Assembly (NCBI GenBank): GCA_001872735.1
Contig: MNWT01000013.1
Span: forward strand, 85,374-149,373
Reading direction: 5' to 3'
DNA: 64,000 bases
Origin: Verrucomicrobia bacterium CG1_02_43_26
GTDB lineage: Bacteria; Verrucomicrobiota; Verrucomicrobiia; Opitutales; CG1-02-43-26
How positions within the stretch are numbered: position 1 is the stretch's first letter; the number at the start of each line of letters is the position of its first letter. The notes under the pieces are model-generated. The model searched no databases. It was not told the origin of the DNA and saw only the letters and a program-made list of their open reading frames with translations. Below are positions 18,291 through 27,616 of the stretch, piece after piece. The position numbers and the translations under genes were made by a program.

Positions 18291-18944
18291 TATATATTAA
18301 AATCGCTAATACTATCGATAACCACAATAATAACTTGCCATATTTACGGTGAAATTGATTACACTGGAAATATCAATGTAATCGAGCCTATAGGAAATAA
18401 TCACCCGGGCATACCTATGGTAGATCACCATAGTAGCGCCCAACCCACTACGGTTGACAAATATTTAGTCATATATGATAACCGCAAGAATCCAGACGGC
18501 TTCGATTTTTTTGGAACTTGGGTTTCAGCTGGACTATTACGTGCTGTTGTCGTCAATGAGTCTAACTTTAACAAAGACATCAACGCCATGGATCGCACAA
18601 GCGATAATTTAAACCGATCAAATTTCCTGGATCAGGTATTATCAAGTAATGTACATGCTGACATAAGTGGCTTTATTCCCACAAAAAAGATAAAAGGTAT
18701 CATATGCCATAAAGGCAAAAAGTGTCCCTCTCTTGGCGAAAAGGTAAATCGGCTTATTCAAGGATACATATATATATCAGTCCAACCAATAGCACCCGAT
18801 CCCAAGGAAGAGAAGTCCGCTGCTCCAATTCCCAGCAAAACAAAATCCACTCCTATCGAAAAACTATCTACAACAGAAGAATCCTTGCCAACTTTTGGGT
18901 CATTGACTCTTTCAGATGAGGTAATGAGGCAGTTAGAGGAATGA
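18285..18944 (+). CDS. Small exported protein of unknown function
   Basis: A 219-residue protein with a typical signal peptide: Lys at residues 2 and 6, a hydrophobic stretch LILSITTIITCHIYG, and likely cleavage after about residue 22. No family is recognised. The middle has a DKYLVIYDNRKNPDG segment followed by FFGTWVSAGLLRAVVV and two cysteines in IICHKGKKC (about 145-153). The tail from about 170 is Pro/Ser/Lys/Glu rich and probably disordered. It follows the paralogous pair by 135 bases with its own candidate promoter. It ends 27 bases from the convergent ccsA stop. Confidence 0.65.
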   Translation: MKYILKSLILSITTIITCHIYGEIDYTGNINVIEPIGNNHPGIPMVDHHSSAQPTTVDKYLVIYDNRKNPDGFDFFGTWVSAGLLRAVVVNESNFNKDINAMDRTSDNLNRSNFLDQVLSSNVHADISGFIPTKKIKGIICHKGKKCPSLGEKVNRLIQGYIYISVQPIAPDPKEEKSAAPIPSKTKSTPIEKLSTTEESLPTFGSLTLSDEVMRQLEE

Positions 18945-18971
18945 TAAAAAAAACCTGGCATAATGTGTAAC

Positions 18972-20792
18972 CTATTCGCCACGGAAACGCCATAAACCAA
19001 GCAACATTATCAGCAGCTGGCTAAGCATAAAGATGGCCAGTGCCAAGAATGCGGAATCAATAAAGCCGTAAGAATGGAGGCCAACGCCAAGCATATTGGT
19101 GCCAAACCAAGACCAGCTGGTGACAATGTTGCCGAAAATAGCCATAAGCAAAAAGCCCTTTTCCTTAACAAGCTTGCCCCATTTGGCATGGAGCATGATG
19201 ATACACCAGAGGACAATCAAAAGGGCTCCGTTTTCCTTGGGATCCCATCCCCAAAAGCGCCCCCAGCTCTGGTCCGCCCAGATACCCCCAAGCATTGTGC
19301 CCACAAAACTAAATAATGTGGCAAACGCTATTATGCCGTAGACCATTTTAACCAGCGTTTTGGTAAACACCTTATTATCACTACGACTGAAACTGTTCTT
19401 CAGTATGCCAAACATGGCAAGTATCCCTGCCAGAAACATCGCAGCATAACCCAGAGTGATAACGATCACATGGGTAGAGAGCCAGAAATTAGAATCTAGA
19501 ACCGCGCGCATCATTTCTAGGGTATCACCCGACATAGCCAGATTGTGTGCGATAATCAGTGTGGTAAAGCCTATGAAAGCAGCAACCGCTGCGCCAAGGC
19601 CATTTTTATAAATTTTTTCGATTACAAGAGCCAGCAAGACAGCTCCCCACCCTACAAATATTGCCGAAGAATATAAATTGGTAACTGGCGGACGCCCCTG
19701 AAGATACATGCGCATTCCAATCCCAAGGGTGTGCACAATGAAAGCGATTAATAAAAGCCCAAACGCAACCCGAAGCAACACGTTCTTTTTAAAAACCCAA
19801 CCGAAGAGAACAAGGATAAGGCACAAGACATAAACCTGTATGCTGACATAAAAGGGTTTTATCGTATTAAATAACGTCTCCAGTTGCATGCGAAAAGAGA
19901 GACTCCCCTGTGCTAATTTTTCATAAATAGAGGACGCTGCTTGGTTAAATTGTACCGAATCCTCCGCACGCCACGCTTGAATGAGCGTTGCATAGTCGAG
20001 AATAATGGGATTAAGCTCACGCGTAAATGCCGCTCCCAAAAGCAGTTGACCAAGATTCATCCAGGGAGTTGTCCCATCTTCCAATTTTTCATTGCTGGGA
20101 AAGATACCGATGCTATTTTGCCCCGCTAGCGCAACAAAAGAATCCGCTAACTGAACAAACTCCTGCATCGCCTCCGTATCAACCGGCTTACCTTCCTGTA
20201 AATTACGCATACTTACAACACCTTGATTGATAACAGCAAGCCAATGGGCATATTCCTGATCAAGCTGGTTAAGATTTCCAGCGGGATGGATCGTTGTGAG
20301 CAGTTGTTCGTAAAGCGTAAGGCTTTCGCTTAAGTGGGTGATTTGTCGCTCAAATGCCGATCTTAATTGAGATTCAGGGTTAACATTATTTGCCTGGTTA
20401 TTAATGGCAGGAAATTGAGGCAACAACTCCTTATAGGAGAAATATTTGCCATCAGCCTCCTTCCAACCAAATAGCCCAAGAACCTCCGGATTATCAATAC
20501 GAAAGACCTTATATGTATTGGCTACCTCTGGTCTCATAAAAACCTCCGCCAACCAAATAGCTGCAGGAAGCTCCTGCCCATTAGGAAGCTGCGCTGATTG
20601 TTTTTTTGATAAAACGAGCAAGGTGTTACGCGCCAAAGTATCGAGTGGCTTGATACGCCCTCCGTGCTGAACGGGTATTTGTGAGAAAACCTTTATATCC
20701 CATTCATTTGCAGCAAATGATTTCGGTAAAAAGCCGGCAAATAGTGAACAAGCAAAGGCTAACAAAAGCAAAGGAAGAACCTTGATACGCAT
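18972..20792 (-). CDS. ccsA: Cytochrome c biogenesis protein CcsA/CcsB-type with N-terminal extension
   Basis: System II cytochrome c synthetase subunit that handles haem at the membrane. This 606-residue form begins with a signal-like helix and an extracytoplasmic domain of about 300 residues containing VQHGGRIKPLDTLARNTLLVL. The membrane part from about 320 has eight or nine helices. It includes the tryptophan-rich haem motif WGRFWGWDPKENGALL and conserved His in STHVIVITLGYAA and GVGLHSYGF. This extended form is known from Bacteroidota and Verrucomicrobiota, usually next to a ResB-like gene, but none is visible nearby. It is transcribed alone toward the convergent 18285 gene. Confidence 0.9.
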   Translation of the reverse strand: MRIKVLPLLLLAFACSLFAGFLPKSFAANEWDIKVFSQIPVQHGGRIKPLDTLARNTLLVLSKKQSAQLPNGQELPAAIWLAEVFMRPEVANTYKVFRIDNPEVLGLFGWKEADGKYFSYKELLPQFPAINNQANNVNPESQLRSAFERQITHLSESLTLYEQLLTTIHPAGNLNQLDQEYAHWLAVINQGVVSMRNLQEGKPVDTEAMQEFVQLADSFVALAGQNSIGIFPSNEKLEDGTTPWMNLGQLLLGAAFTRELNPIILDYATLIQAWRAEDSVQFNQAASSIYEKLAQGSLSFRMQLETLFNTIKPFYVSIQVYVLCLILVLFGWVFKKNVLLRVAFGLLLIAFIVHTLGIGMRMYLQGRPPVTNLYSSAIFVGWGAVLLALVIEKIYKNGLGAAVAAFIGFTTLIIAHNLAMSGDTLEMMRAVLDSNFWLSTHVIVITLGYAAMFLAGILAMFGILKNSFSRSDNKVFTKTLVKMVYGIIAFATLFSFVGTMLGGIWADQSWGRFWGWDPKENGALLIVLWCIIMLHAKWGKLVKEKGFLLMAIFGNIVTSWSWFGTNMLGVGLHSYGFIDSAFLALAIFMLSQLLIMLLGLWRFRGE

Positions 20793-20925
20793 ATAAAAAA
20801 AATAAATAAATCAAATGATACTCAATCAGACTGGGGAGCCAGCGAGGTTCGATCAAGATAAATATGAGGAAAGAAAAACTAATCTAAATAATAACAAGGC
20901 AATAAGCTATGCCTAAAAACACAAA

Positions 20926-20949
20926 TCGAGCCGGGGGGAGCCGGCTCGA
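20926..20949 (-). terminator. Rho-independent terminator downstream of the HTH protein gene
   Basis: TCGAGCCGG (20926-20934) and CCGGCTCGA (20941-20949) form a perfect 9-bp GC-rich stem with a six-base loop. Read on the minus strand the stem is followed by a T-rich stretch (TTTGTGTTTTTAGG). It lies about 70 bases after the stop at 21019. Confidence 0.75.
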
Positions 20950-21018
20950 CATTGCGCTAACCAAGTACTAGGACTTGGAAAAAACCCAAATGAGGTTAAA
21001 CAAGTATAGTTTAATAAA

Positions 21019-21402
21019 TTAACTAACTTTTCTCACCTGAAGATGGTCATAAGAAGCCTTCATGATTTTAACAACTACAGCGTAGCTGATCTCGAACTGT
21101 TTTGAAACAGCATTCATGGACAAACCGGAGTTAACCGCACCTTTAACAGCATCACGCAATTCGGCGGTGATTGTTGTACGACGACGTCTTGTACCTGGTT
21201 TGCGAGCAGACAACTTAATGTTGTACTTTTCAATTAGGGCTTCTGCAAGATCCTTAGGGCTAATTGCACTATCACTGAAGAAATCTTCCAGCTTGCAGTC
21301 CATAGCCTTACGGCGCTCTTGTTTATCTTGTAGGTCGCGTTTACGCTCGGCAAGGCGTGCTTCTTCGCGCTCTACTTCTTTTATTTCTTTGTCTAGATCC
21401 AT
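21019..21402 (-). CDS. Small coiled-coil plus helix-turn-helix DNA-binding protein, H-NS-like architecture
   Basis: A 127-residue basic protein in two parts. The N-terminus (residues 1-35) is almost purely charged (KEIKEVEREEARLAERK), a likely oligomerising coiled coil. After a linker with RKPGTRRRRTTI, which resembles an AT-hook, comes a helix-turn-helix of transposase/Psq type: AELRDAVKGAVNSGLSMNAVSKQFEISYAVVVKIM. The layout of coiled coil, basic linker and small DNA-binding domain suggests a nucleoid-associated or xenogene-silencing protein, but it is not H-NS by sequence. Single gene with its own terminator and long AT-rich upstream region. Confidence 0.72.
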   Translation of the reverse strand: MDLDKEIKEVEREEARLAERKRDLQDKQERRKAMDCKLEDFFSDSAISPKDLAEALIEKYNIKLSARKPGTRRRRTTITAELRDAVKGAVNSGLSMNAVSKQFEISYAVVVKIMKASYDHLQVRKVS

Positions 21403-21800
21403 TGTTTGTTTCTTTCTATTGTTTTATTGCGATTAAAATCAAAATTTAACATTTCAACCTTAGTGAAAAAATGTAAAAAAATAAAGCCTAATTTTTTGAT
21501 TTTGAGTTATTTTTATACCCATTCCGTTGTAAAGATGAATAATGAGAGAAAATATGCATTTATTCAAGAAAAAAATAACATTAAGTAAAAATTAATTATA
21601 ATACCACAAAGAAAATGGCCACTAAATAGTCGTTAATAATAATATTTAATAAAAAATAAACAAAAGACAGCCAATGAGATAGCGATTTTCAGCCAAAATC
21701 AGTACTAACCATTATAATAAATGATAAATAGCTGCTAAAACACAAAAAACAACTTGCGAAAAGGCCTTTATCTAATAATACTCTAGAAAAACAACCCTGT
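21403..21800. other. 398-bp AT-rich divergent intergenic region
   Basis: Lies between the start of the HTH protein gene (minus) and nfeD (plus). It is extremely AT-rich with many A/T tracts. No convincing gene was found. A TTGCGA...TAATAC pair (about 21754-21781) is a weak candidate promoter for nfeD. The long AT tracts beside an H-NS-like gene are a plausible self-regulatory target. Confidence 0.4.
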
Positions 21801-23210
21801 ATGGTAAAAATTAAGGCCCTCATCTTCCAACTGCTAATACTGACGGTTTGGGATGCCGCAATGGCTCAAGCCGTAAATGAAAAGGAAGCAACCCCCAAAA
21901 TTACATCTGTTTACGTGATACCCGTAGAGGGGCAAATATCTAAAGCCCAACTATATGTCCTGCGCAGAGGCCTAAAACAAGCCATTCAAGAGAACGCTGA
22001 TACCGTTTTATTGAGTATGGATACCCCGGGAGGCGATCTGGCCACTACCTTGGAAATGATGGAAATGCTGGATAAATTCAACGGAACAACGATTACCTAT
22101 GTAAACGATGAAGCCATATCCGCAGGTGCCTATATTACTGTGGCAACAGATTTAATTTACTTTTCACCCAACGGGTTAATTGGGGCTGCTGCCGTTATAC
22201 AAGGTACAGGCGCGGATGTTCCCGAGACAGCTCAATTGAAGATTAATAGCTACCTAAGGGCAAAAGTGAGAAGCCTGACGGGGAGCTATCGATACCGATC
22301 TGACGTATTACGAGCCATGATGGACAAAGATTTTGAGTTCACGATAGGCGAAACCGTCTTAAAGCAGAAAGGGGAATTACTGACCTTAACCGCTCAAGAA
22401 GCAATCAAGCTCTACGGCGAACCCCCAGAAGCACTATTAGGCTCAGGAATATTCCCAAACATTACCTCATTGCTGGATTATCTATACGGCAATGACCATT
22501 ACGTACAAAAGGATTTTGTGACTTCATGGTCCGAAGAGCTCGCAAAATGGTTAAATAAGATAACTCCCCTACTGCTGGGATTGGGATTACTGTTTTTATT
22601 CATAGAATTTAAAACGCCCGGCTTCGGTGTATTTGGGGTAACTGGGGTAATATTAGTCATTTTGGTATTTCTAAGTAGTTATGTGGCTGGCCTTGCAGGC
22701 TACGAGCCTATCTTGTTTTTTGCCCTAGCACTGGTACTGATCGGAATAGAAATTTTCGTCTTCCCGGGCACCGTGATCAGTGGCTTACTGGGGATGATGC
22801 TACTAATCGGGTCTATTCTATGGGCATTGGCAGATATATGGCCGACGAAGGATTTTAAATTTTCTTTAGACTTATTTATATCTCCTGTCATGGATCTGGC
22901 TATTGGAGTACTCATTGCCGTTACGGGATCCTATATCATTGGGCGCTTTTTCTTAAAAAAATGGGTGCGAAGCAGCTTGATTCTCAATCAAAGCGTTACA
23001 AACATGCAGCGCAAGAATACCGTTGCAACAACATTGAAAGAAGGAGATATTGGCATTGTTACGAAAACATTGCGGCCATCTGGGGAAATCGAAGTTCATG
23101 GGAAGCGATACGAAGCGCATGTGAAATTTGGAGTCGTGGAAGCTAAATCCAAAGTTGAGGTGTGTGAAATAAGAAGCCTTTCTATACTTGTGAGAGAAAT
23201 CAAGACATGA
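21801..23210 (+). CDS. nfeD: NfeD-family membrane serine protease (long form, ClpP-like)
   Basis: A 469-residue protein with a signal peptide (residues 1-23) and a ClpP-like domain. The domain holds LSMDTPGGDLATTLEMME and the catalytic serine in ISAGAYI; the catalytic lysine of the family dyad is probably in the AQLKINSYLRAKVR helix. Four or five membrane helices follow (GLGLLFLFIEFKTPGFGVFG onward), then a soluble OB-fold NfeD domain ending near VEVCEI. Members associate with flotillin/stomatin proteins, some of which they cleave at the C-terminus. It starts an operon with a short NfeD, FloA and a small protein, and overlaps the next gene by four bases (ATGA). Confidence 0.9.
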   Translation: MVKIKALIFQLLILTVWDAAMAQAVNEKEATPKITSVYVIPVEGQISKAQLYVLRRGLKQAIQENADTVLLSMDTPGGDLATTLEMMEMLDKFNGTTITYVNDEAISAGAYITVATDLIYFSPNGLIGAAAVIQGTGADVPETAQLKINSYLRAKVRSLTGSYRYRSDVLRAMMDKDFEFTIGETVLKQKGELLTLTAQEAIKLYGEPPEALLGSGIFPNITSLLDYLYGNDHYVQKDFVTSWSEELAKWLNKITPLLLGLGLLFLFIEFKTPGFGVFGVTGVILVILVFLSSYVAGLAGYEPILFFALALVLIGIEIFVFPGTVISGLLGMMLLIGSILWALADIWPTKDFKFSLDLFISPVMDLAIGVLIAVTGSYIIGRFFLKKWVRSSLILNQSVTNMQRKNTVATTLKEGDIGIVTKTLRPSGEIEVHGKRYEAHVKFGVVEAKSKVEVCEIRSLSILVREIKT

Positions 23211-23677
23211 CCATTATTATTACATTAATACTGATTGGGCTGATGCTCATCATTTTTGAAATTATTGTGCCTGGAGGTGTTTTAGGATTCTTAGGAGGGG
23301 CAGCATTGTTAGGCGCTTGCGTTTATACGTATTTGGATTATGGCCTAACAAACGCAATCGGGGTCTTTGTATTTAATTTAGCGATGTCGGTCGTCGCTAT
23401 TGCCTTCGCTTTGAAGTTTTTACCAAAAACGAAAATCGGACAACGCATGTTTCTGAACAAAGCAGTTGATGATAAAAGTACTGCTGCGCAAGGAACAGAT
23501 GAACTCATTGGTAAAACAGGGGAAACCTTGACAACCTTAGCCCCGACTGGAATGATAAGTATTGAAGGCCAACAATATGAAGGATTTTCCCAAGATGGGT
23601 TAATCCCCAAAGGCAATCCCATTATAGTTTCCGGAAGAGATAATTTTAGAATCATCGTACGTAAGCACCAACCCTAA
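23207..23677 (+). CDS. Short NfeD-like protein
   Basis: A 156-residue protein with two or three N-terminal membrane helices (ITLILIGLMLIIFEIIVPGGVLGFLGG, then VFVFNLAMSVVAIAFAL). A C-terminal OB-fold NfeD domain follows (about 95-156: LIGKTGETLTTLAPTGMISIEGQQYEGFSQDGLIPKG, shown here only by its pattern GKTGET...G.I.I.G..Y). It lacks the protease domain. Short NfeD proteins are regularly paired with FloA-type flotillins and may anchor or tune them. ATG overlaps the stop of the long form. Confidence 0.85.
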   Translation: MTIIITLILIGLMLIIFEIIVPGGVLGFLGGAALLGACVYTYLDYGLTNAIGVFVFNLAMSVVAIAFALKFLPKTKIGQRMFLNKAVDDKSTAAQGTDELIGKTGETLTTLAPTGMISIEGQQYEGFSQDGLIPKGNPIIVSGRDNFRIIVRKHQP

Positions 23678-23695
23678 AAACACATACCTATATAT

Positions 23696-24763
23696 ATGAC
23701 ACAAGTACTACCACTTCACTTAGCCATCACAATCGGCGGAGTATCGCTCATATTAGGCGGTATATTCCTGCTCATTATGGGCATAATCGTTCTTTCCTTT
23801 TTTAACGTATGGTTAAGAGCCTTATTAGCCGGCGCCCCGATTAATATATCAACCTTAGTTGCCATGCGATTAAGGCGAGTCCCCTACTCTCTGATCGCCG
23901 ACTGCCGAATAACGGCTGTAAAAGCGGGAATTAATTTGTCTGCAGATGAACTAGAAGCTCATTATTTGGCTGAAGGTAATTTGGTTCAAACTATACAAGC
24001 TCTCATTGCCGCGGAAAAAGCAGGCATTAAGCTCAATTTCTCCAAAGCCTGCGCAATTGACCTTGCCACAAAAGGCTCAGGAAAAACAGTTTTAGAAGCC
24101 GTAAGAACCTCAGTTAACCCCAAAGTGATCGATTGCCCCAATCCGTCGAGCGGCCGCGAAACAGTCGATGCTGTTGCCAAGGACGGTATACAGGTTAAAG
24201 TGCGTGCACGCGTAACGGTACGAACCAATTTAGAGCGATTCGTCGGGGGGGCTCAGGAAGAGACCATTATAGCTCGCGTTGGCGAAGGTATTGTTACGAC
24301 AATTGGCTCCGCGGAGTCCTACAAGCGTGTTCTGGAAAATCCGGACTCCATATCTAAGGTTGTACTAGAGAGAGGCCTCGACTCTGGCACCGCATTTGAA
24401 ATTTTATCCATTGATATAGCAGACATTGACGTAGGCGAAAACATTGGAGCCACCTTGCAAGAAGCCCAAGCCGAAGCCAATAAAAATATGGCGCAGGCTC
24501 AAGCCGAAATCCGCCGTGCGGCAGCCGTTGCGTTAGAACAAGAAATGGTTGCTAAAGTACAGGAAATGCAAGCTCACCTCGTTAAAGCGCAGGCCGAAGT
24601 GCCATTAGCATTAGCCGATGCATTAAGAAGCGGCAACATAGGTGTCATGGACTATTATAAATTTCAGAACATACAATCCGACACCCGCATGAGGGAATCA
24701 ATTTCTGAGCCGGAGAACCCTGGCTCGGGCTCTGCGAGCGATAAAAAATCTGGCAATAAATAG
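23696..24763 (+). CDS. floA: Flotillin-like protein FloA (SPFH domain)
   Basis: A 355-residue membrane scaffold protein. A hydrophobic hairpin of about 35 residues begins the chain ([30 protein letters not shown]). The SPFH-type region RDCI-like segment with [19 protein letters not shown] and [18 protein letters not shown] follows. A long Ala/Glu coiled coil (residues 260-330, with [15 protein letters not shown] and [13 protein letters not shown]) lies before a polar tail. This matches Bacillus FloA (YqfA), which assembles membrane microdomains. The upstream NfeD genes are the usual partners. Confidence 0.93.
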   Translation: MTQVLPLHLAITIGGVSLILGGIFLLIMGIIVLSFFNVWLRALLAGAPINISTLVAMRLRRVPYSLIADCRITAVKAGINLSADELEAHYLAEGNLVQTIQALIAAEKAGIKLNFSKACAIDLATKGSGKTVLEAVRTSVNPKVIDCPNPSSGRETVDAVAKDGIQVKVRARVTVRTNLERFVGGAQEETIIARVGEGIVTTIGSAESYKRVLENPDSISKVVLERGLDSGTAFEILSIDIADIDVGENIGATLQEAQAEANKNMAQAQAEIRRAAAVALEQEMVAKVQEMQAHLVKAQAEVPLALADALRSGNIGVMDYYKFQNIQSDTRMRESISEPENPGSGSASDKKSGNK

Positions 24764-24774
24764 GTTTTAAGTAC

Positions 24775-25365
24775 ATGGATTTCTCCAATCTTCTAGAATA
24801 TCTTGTCCCGATCCTTTTTCTGATCATCTTTGTTATCTCAAAGGCGCTAGGCAAAAAAGGGGAAGGTGAAGACAAAAAAAGCGAATGGGAAAGCGATGAT
24901 CAGCCCCCTGCTTTTGATATGGAAGATGTTCAAGAAGAAATCCGCCGGAAGATACAAGAAAGGCGGGAAGTTCCAGCACCAACCCGCCAAACACAACAGG
25001 AGGGACAAAGCACTCAATATCAACCGCATTACCGATCACCCAAGGTGGCTCCGATGAGTACGCACCATCGGCCTAAAAAAGCGGCATCTGCCCCTAAAAA
25101 GCGCGATTACCAAGCTGAAATTCTCAAACAGCTTCAAAAAGCTAAGGCAGCTAAGCTGCATGTGGAGAACATCCGCAAGCAAAACCGTATAAAGACCCAA
25201 GAAAGTTACGCGCTTCGTAGACACGTGCAAGCTAATTTAGGCATCGCACGGGAGATTGTTAAAGATACTTATAGTGCTCGCCGCGGATTTATTGCGTACG
25301 AAATTTTCGGCACTCCCTTAGCCCTCCGTGATAATGGCCGGATGAAGCAGGGTTGGGACATTTGA
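24775..25365 (+). CDS. Small protein with N-terminal membrane anchor, in the floA operon
   Basis: A 196-residue protein of unknown family. The N-terminus is a single membrane helix (LLEYLVPILFLIIFVISKALG) followed by an acidic then highly basic soluble part rich in Gln, Arg and Lys. From about residue 110 a conserved-looking helical region starts (YQAEILKQLQKAKAAKLHVEN). The end is RRGFIAYEIFGTPLALRD, which looks like a short binding motif. It begins 11 bases after the floA stop and is probably a partner of the flotillin system. Not recognised outside this type of operon. Confidence 0.7.
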   Translation: MDFSNLLEYLVPILFLIIFVISKALGKKGEGEDKKSEWESDDQPPAFDMEDVQEEIRRKIQERREVPAPTRQTQQEGQSTQYQPHYRSPKVAPMSTHHRPKKAASAPKKRDYQAEILKQLQKAKAAKLHVENIRKQNRIKTQESYALRRHVQANLGIAREIVKDTYSARRGFIAYEIFGTPLALRDNGRMKQGWDI

Positions 25366-25423
25366 TAATGCTTTAAAACCTCGCCGGAAGGTTAATCTTT
25401 TCTTTTATAGTATTAAGGAAAAT

Positions 25424-25457
25424 AAAAAAGCGCTGAATTTTCATTTGGCGCTTTTTT
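25424..25457. terminator. Bidirectional terminator between floA operon and rodZ-like gene
   Basis: AAAAAAGCGC (25424-25433) pairs with GCGCTTTTTT (25448-25457) around a 14-base loop. There is a T tract on both strands, so it can stop the floA operon and the convergent gene at 25460. Confidence 0.75.
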
Positions 25458-25459
25458 TA

Positions 25460-26344
25460 TTAACGCTTTGCGATTGGCTGTGCGGTGTCTTGAATTTCAA
25501 TCCAGCCGATTCCTTCACGTGCGGGTCGCACCTTTTCACCGCTAGCGGTTTCAATGGTCAGGTTTGTGCCATTAGAAAAATGAATTTTAACTGGGCCTTG
25601 ACGCTGAAGTGATATTTTTTTGCCGGCATCGAGTGTTCCGGAATAAAGACGCTTTTTATCGATTTCCTGGCGAACCACTACGTGCACTTCACCATTTCCG
25701 ATCAAACTAATTTCTTCCGGCCGTGGCATCGCTTCTGCGGTATTTGCAGTGTTTGAAGCAACAGTGCTTAATTCCGGGTTAAAATCGGTGGCTGAAGGGT
25801 TCCCTGCTTTTGAAACCAAGAAGACTACTCCTAAAATAGCTACAAGAGAAGCAGCAATGATGCCTCCTGTCTTGATATATTTAGCCTTGTTTTCTTCCCA
25901 TTTAATCAGATCCAGGAAACGCAAAGATTCTTCTTCTTCCTCCTCTCCCTCTGGCTCTTCTTTACGAGAATCTATTTCGCGAGAAGGGTTGGCAAGGGGG
26001 AGTGTTGCTTGAGAAAAGTGAGCAGAACTGGATTTAGAAGCCTTTTCACTAGGAACATCTACGCGGCCTAGTGTCTCACGCCCTTGTTTGCGTGCGTGCC
26101 GGCTAGAGCCTTCATGGTATTGAATATAGGCTTCCTGTATCTGTTGTTGATCAAGCTTAAGAAATTCTGCGTAAAGCCGTAAAAAACCACGCCTATAGAC
26201 CTCTGGCATGGGTATATCCCCACCATTAGACTCAAAAGCTTGCAAAAAATCTCCCCTAATCTTAGTGGCATCCGCAGCTTCACGGATTGATATGCCCTGT
26301 CGGGTACGAGCCTCTTCAAGTATTTCTCCAAAATTACGCGGCAT
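25460..26344 (-). CDS. RodZ-like cytoskeletal/HTH membrane protein
   Basis: A 294-residue protein with an N-terminal helix-turn-helix of the RodZ type (GISIREAADATKIRGDFLQAFE, then PEVYRRGFLRLYAEFLKLD). An acidic linker EEPEGEEEEEE precedes a single membrane helix near residue 160 (GGIIAASLVAILGVVFLV). The C-terminal periplasmic domain is beta-rich like DUF4115 (VHVVVRQEIDKKRLYSGTLDAG). RodZ links MreB to the wall elongation complex. The start at ATG 26344 fits the HTH N-terminus; twelve extra codons upstream are not needed. It is transcribed alone. Confidence 0.83.
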   Translation of the reverse strand: MPRNFGEILEEARTRQGISIREAADATKIRGDFLQAFESNGGDIPMPEVYRRGFLRLYAEFLKLDQQQIQEAYIQYHEGSSRHARKQGRETLGRVDVPSEKASKSSSAHFSQATLPLANPSREIDSRKEEPEGEEEEEESLRFLDLIKWEENKAKYIKTGGIIAASLVAILGVVFLVSKAGNPSATDFNPELSTVASNTANTAEAMPRPEEISLIGNGEVHVVVRQEIDKKRLYSGTLDAGKKISLQRQGPVKIHFSNGTNLTIETASGEKVRPAREGIGWIEIQDTAQPIAKR

Positions 26345-26456
26345 GGTATTTTTTCTACAAAAGATTTGGCATGAATGCAAGGTGAGAATTTATTACAATT
26401 AGTTTATTTTAATAAATAAAAAATACATATCCCGCAACCTGATTGAGTTCAATCAC

Positions 26457-27614
26457 TTACGAACCGTATTCATTTCTGCCCGGAAAGACCCTCAACGGAT
26501 GAGATGTGATCTCGCTTGGGTTTTCCAGATTTTTTCGGGCATCCAAATAATCGGGCGAAATCGATAGCGCTTTCTCGAAAGCTATCCTAGATTGCTCCGC
26601 TTTTCCTAAACGCGCATAAGCCACTCCCAGATTGTTGTAAGTTTCTGCAGATTCGCGAATATTAGCAGCTTGTTCAAGAGAAGCGACTGCCTGAGCATCC
26701 TGATTCAAGAACAATTGCACTGTGCCGTTAAAAAAATAATAACGCCAGTTTTCCGTGAAAGGCTCTGGGCCAAAAGGTTCTAGGACGGTATTGTCTTTTG
26801 CCGCATCAGCCAACTCTGTTTGAATCGTATTGAGTGCAAATTCATATTCTTCGCGAAAGAGTGCGATTGCCACAAGTGCCCAACTCGCAATACGATTAGC
26901 TATACCATGGTTAAGGTAGCGCTCGCGAATGCCATCGTAGGGAAATTTCTTTAAGCAAATGCGGTAAGCACAGCGCTGCTTATTCAATTGGCGGGAAACG
27001 CTGTTTTTATAAGCATACATGCGGTAGCCTACATCATCCACAAAAGAAAATTGAGCCCCGTTGTAAACTGCCCTGAGGACTATATCAACATCTTCAGCGT
27101 GGTCGAGAGCGATATCATACCCCAATGTGCGGAAATACTCCGTTTTAAAGGCTACCTGGCCAATTCCAGGCAAATAATTGCGCTCCAAGAGGCGTATAGG
27201 GTTAACCTGTTTAATAAAATCAGGAGTTTCTACGCTTTTAAGAAACGTATTCGTTTCTCCATCATAAAGGTCGAGACAATCGGCTGCTATATCTGATCCA
27301 TCGCGCTTGAGTGCATCGAGCATGCAAGCTGCCCTTTCTGGGTAAAATTCGTCATCTGCATCTAACCAAACGGCATACTTGGTTTTAATGGCCGAGAGGG
27401 CGGTTTGCCTAGCGGCACCGAGGGTGGTGTGTTGTCGAATCTGGCGAACAGTGAGGCGATTAGATTCTATCTCTTGAGCCAAAGCAACAGTGTTATCCGT
27501 AGAAGCATCATCTACTAAAAGGATGGGGCAATCATCCTGAACACCCGCTGATGTTATGGCACGTTCGATTGTTTGTTCGGCGTTTCTTGCAACTATTACG
27601 ATGGTAATATCCAT
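26457..27614 (-). CDS. Glycosyltransferase family 2 with C-terminal TPR
   Basis: A 385-residue GT-A enzyme. ITIVIVARNAEQTIERAI and PILLVDDASTDNT open the domain, and KYAVWLDADDEFYPERAA holds the DxD metal site (near residue 85). The distal part (from about residue 285) is a TPR-like pair: VASLEQAANIRESAETYNNLG and AYARLGKAEQSRIAFEKAL. It is the last gene of the long minus-strand run and begins only 2 bases after the stop of the preceding GT2 gene. It probably adds a sugar to the same glycan as its neighbours. Confidence 0.87.
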   Translation of the reverse strand: MDITIVIVARNAEQTIERAITSAGVQDDCPILLVDDASTDNTVALAQEIESNRLTVRQIRQHTTLGAARQTALSAIKTKYAVWLDADDEFYPERAACMLDALKRDGSDIAADCLDLYDGETNTFLKSVETPDFIKQVNPIRLLERNYLPGIGQVAFKTEYFRTLGYDIALDHAEDVDIVLRAVYNGAQFSFVDDVGYRMYAYKNSVSRQLNKQRCAYRICLKKFPYDGIRERYLNHGIANRIASWALVAIALFREEYEFALNTIQTELADAAKDNTVLEPFGPEPFTENWRYYFFNGTVQLFLNQDAQAVASLEQAANIRESAETYNNLGVAYARLGKAEQSRIAFEKALSISPDYLDARKNLENPSEITSHPLRVFPGRNEYGS

Positions 27615-27616
27615 AG

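Noticed and set aside
21406..21588. 60-residue plus-strand frame in the AT-rich intergenic region
   Set aside because: Low-complexity Lys/Ile/Asn composition in AT-rich DNA, no motif, and starts inside the upstream region of the HTH gene.
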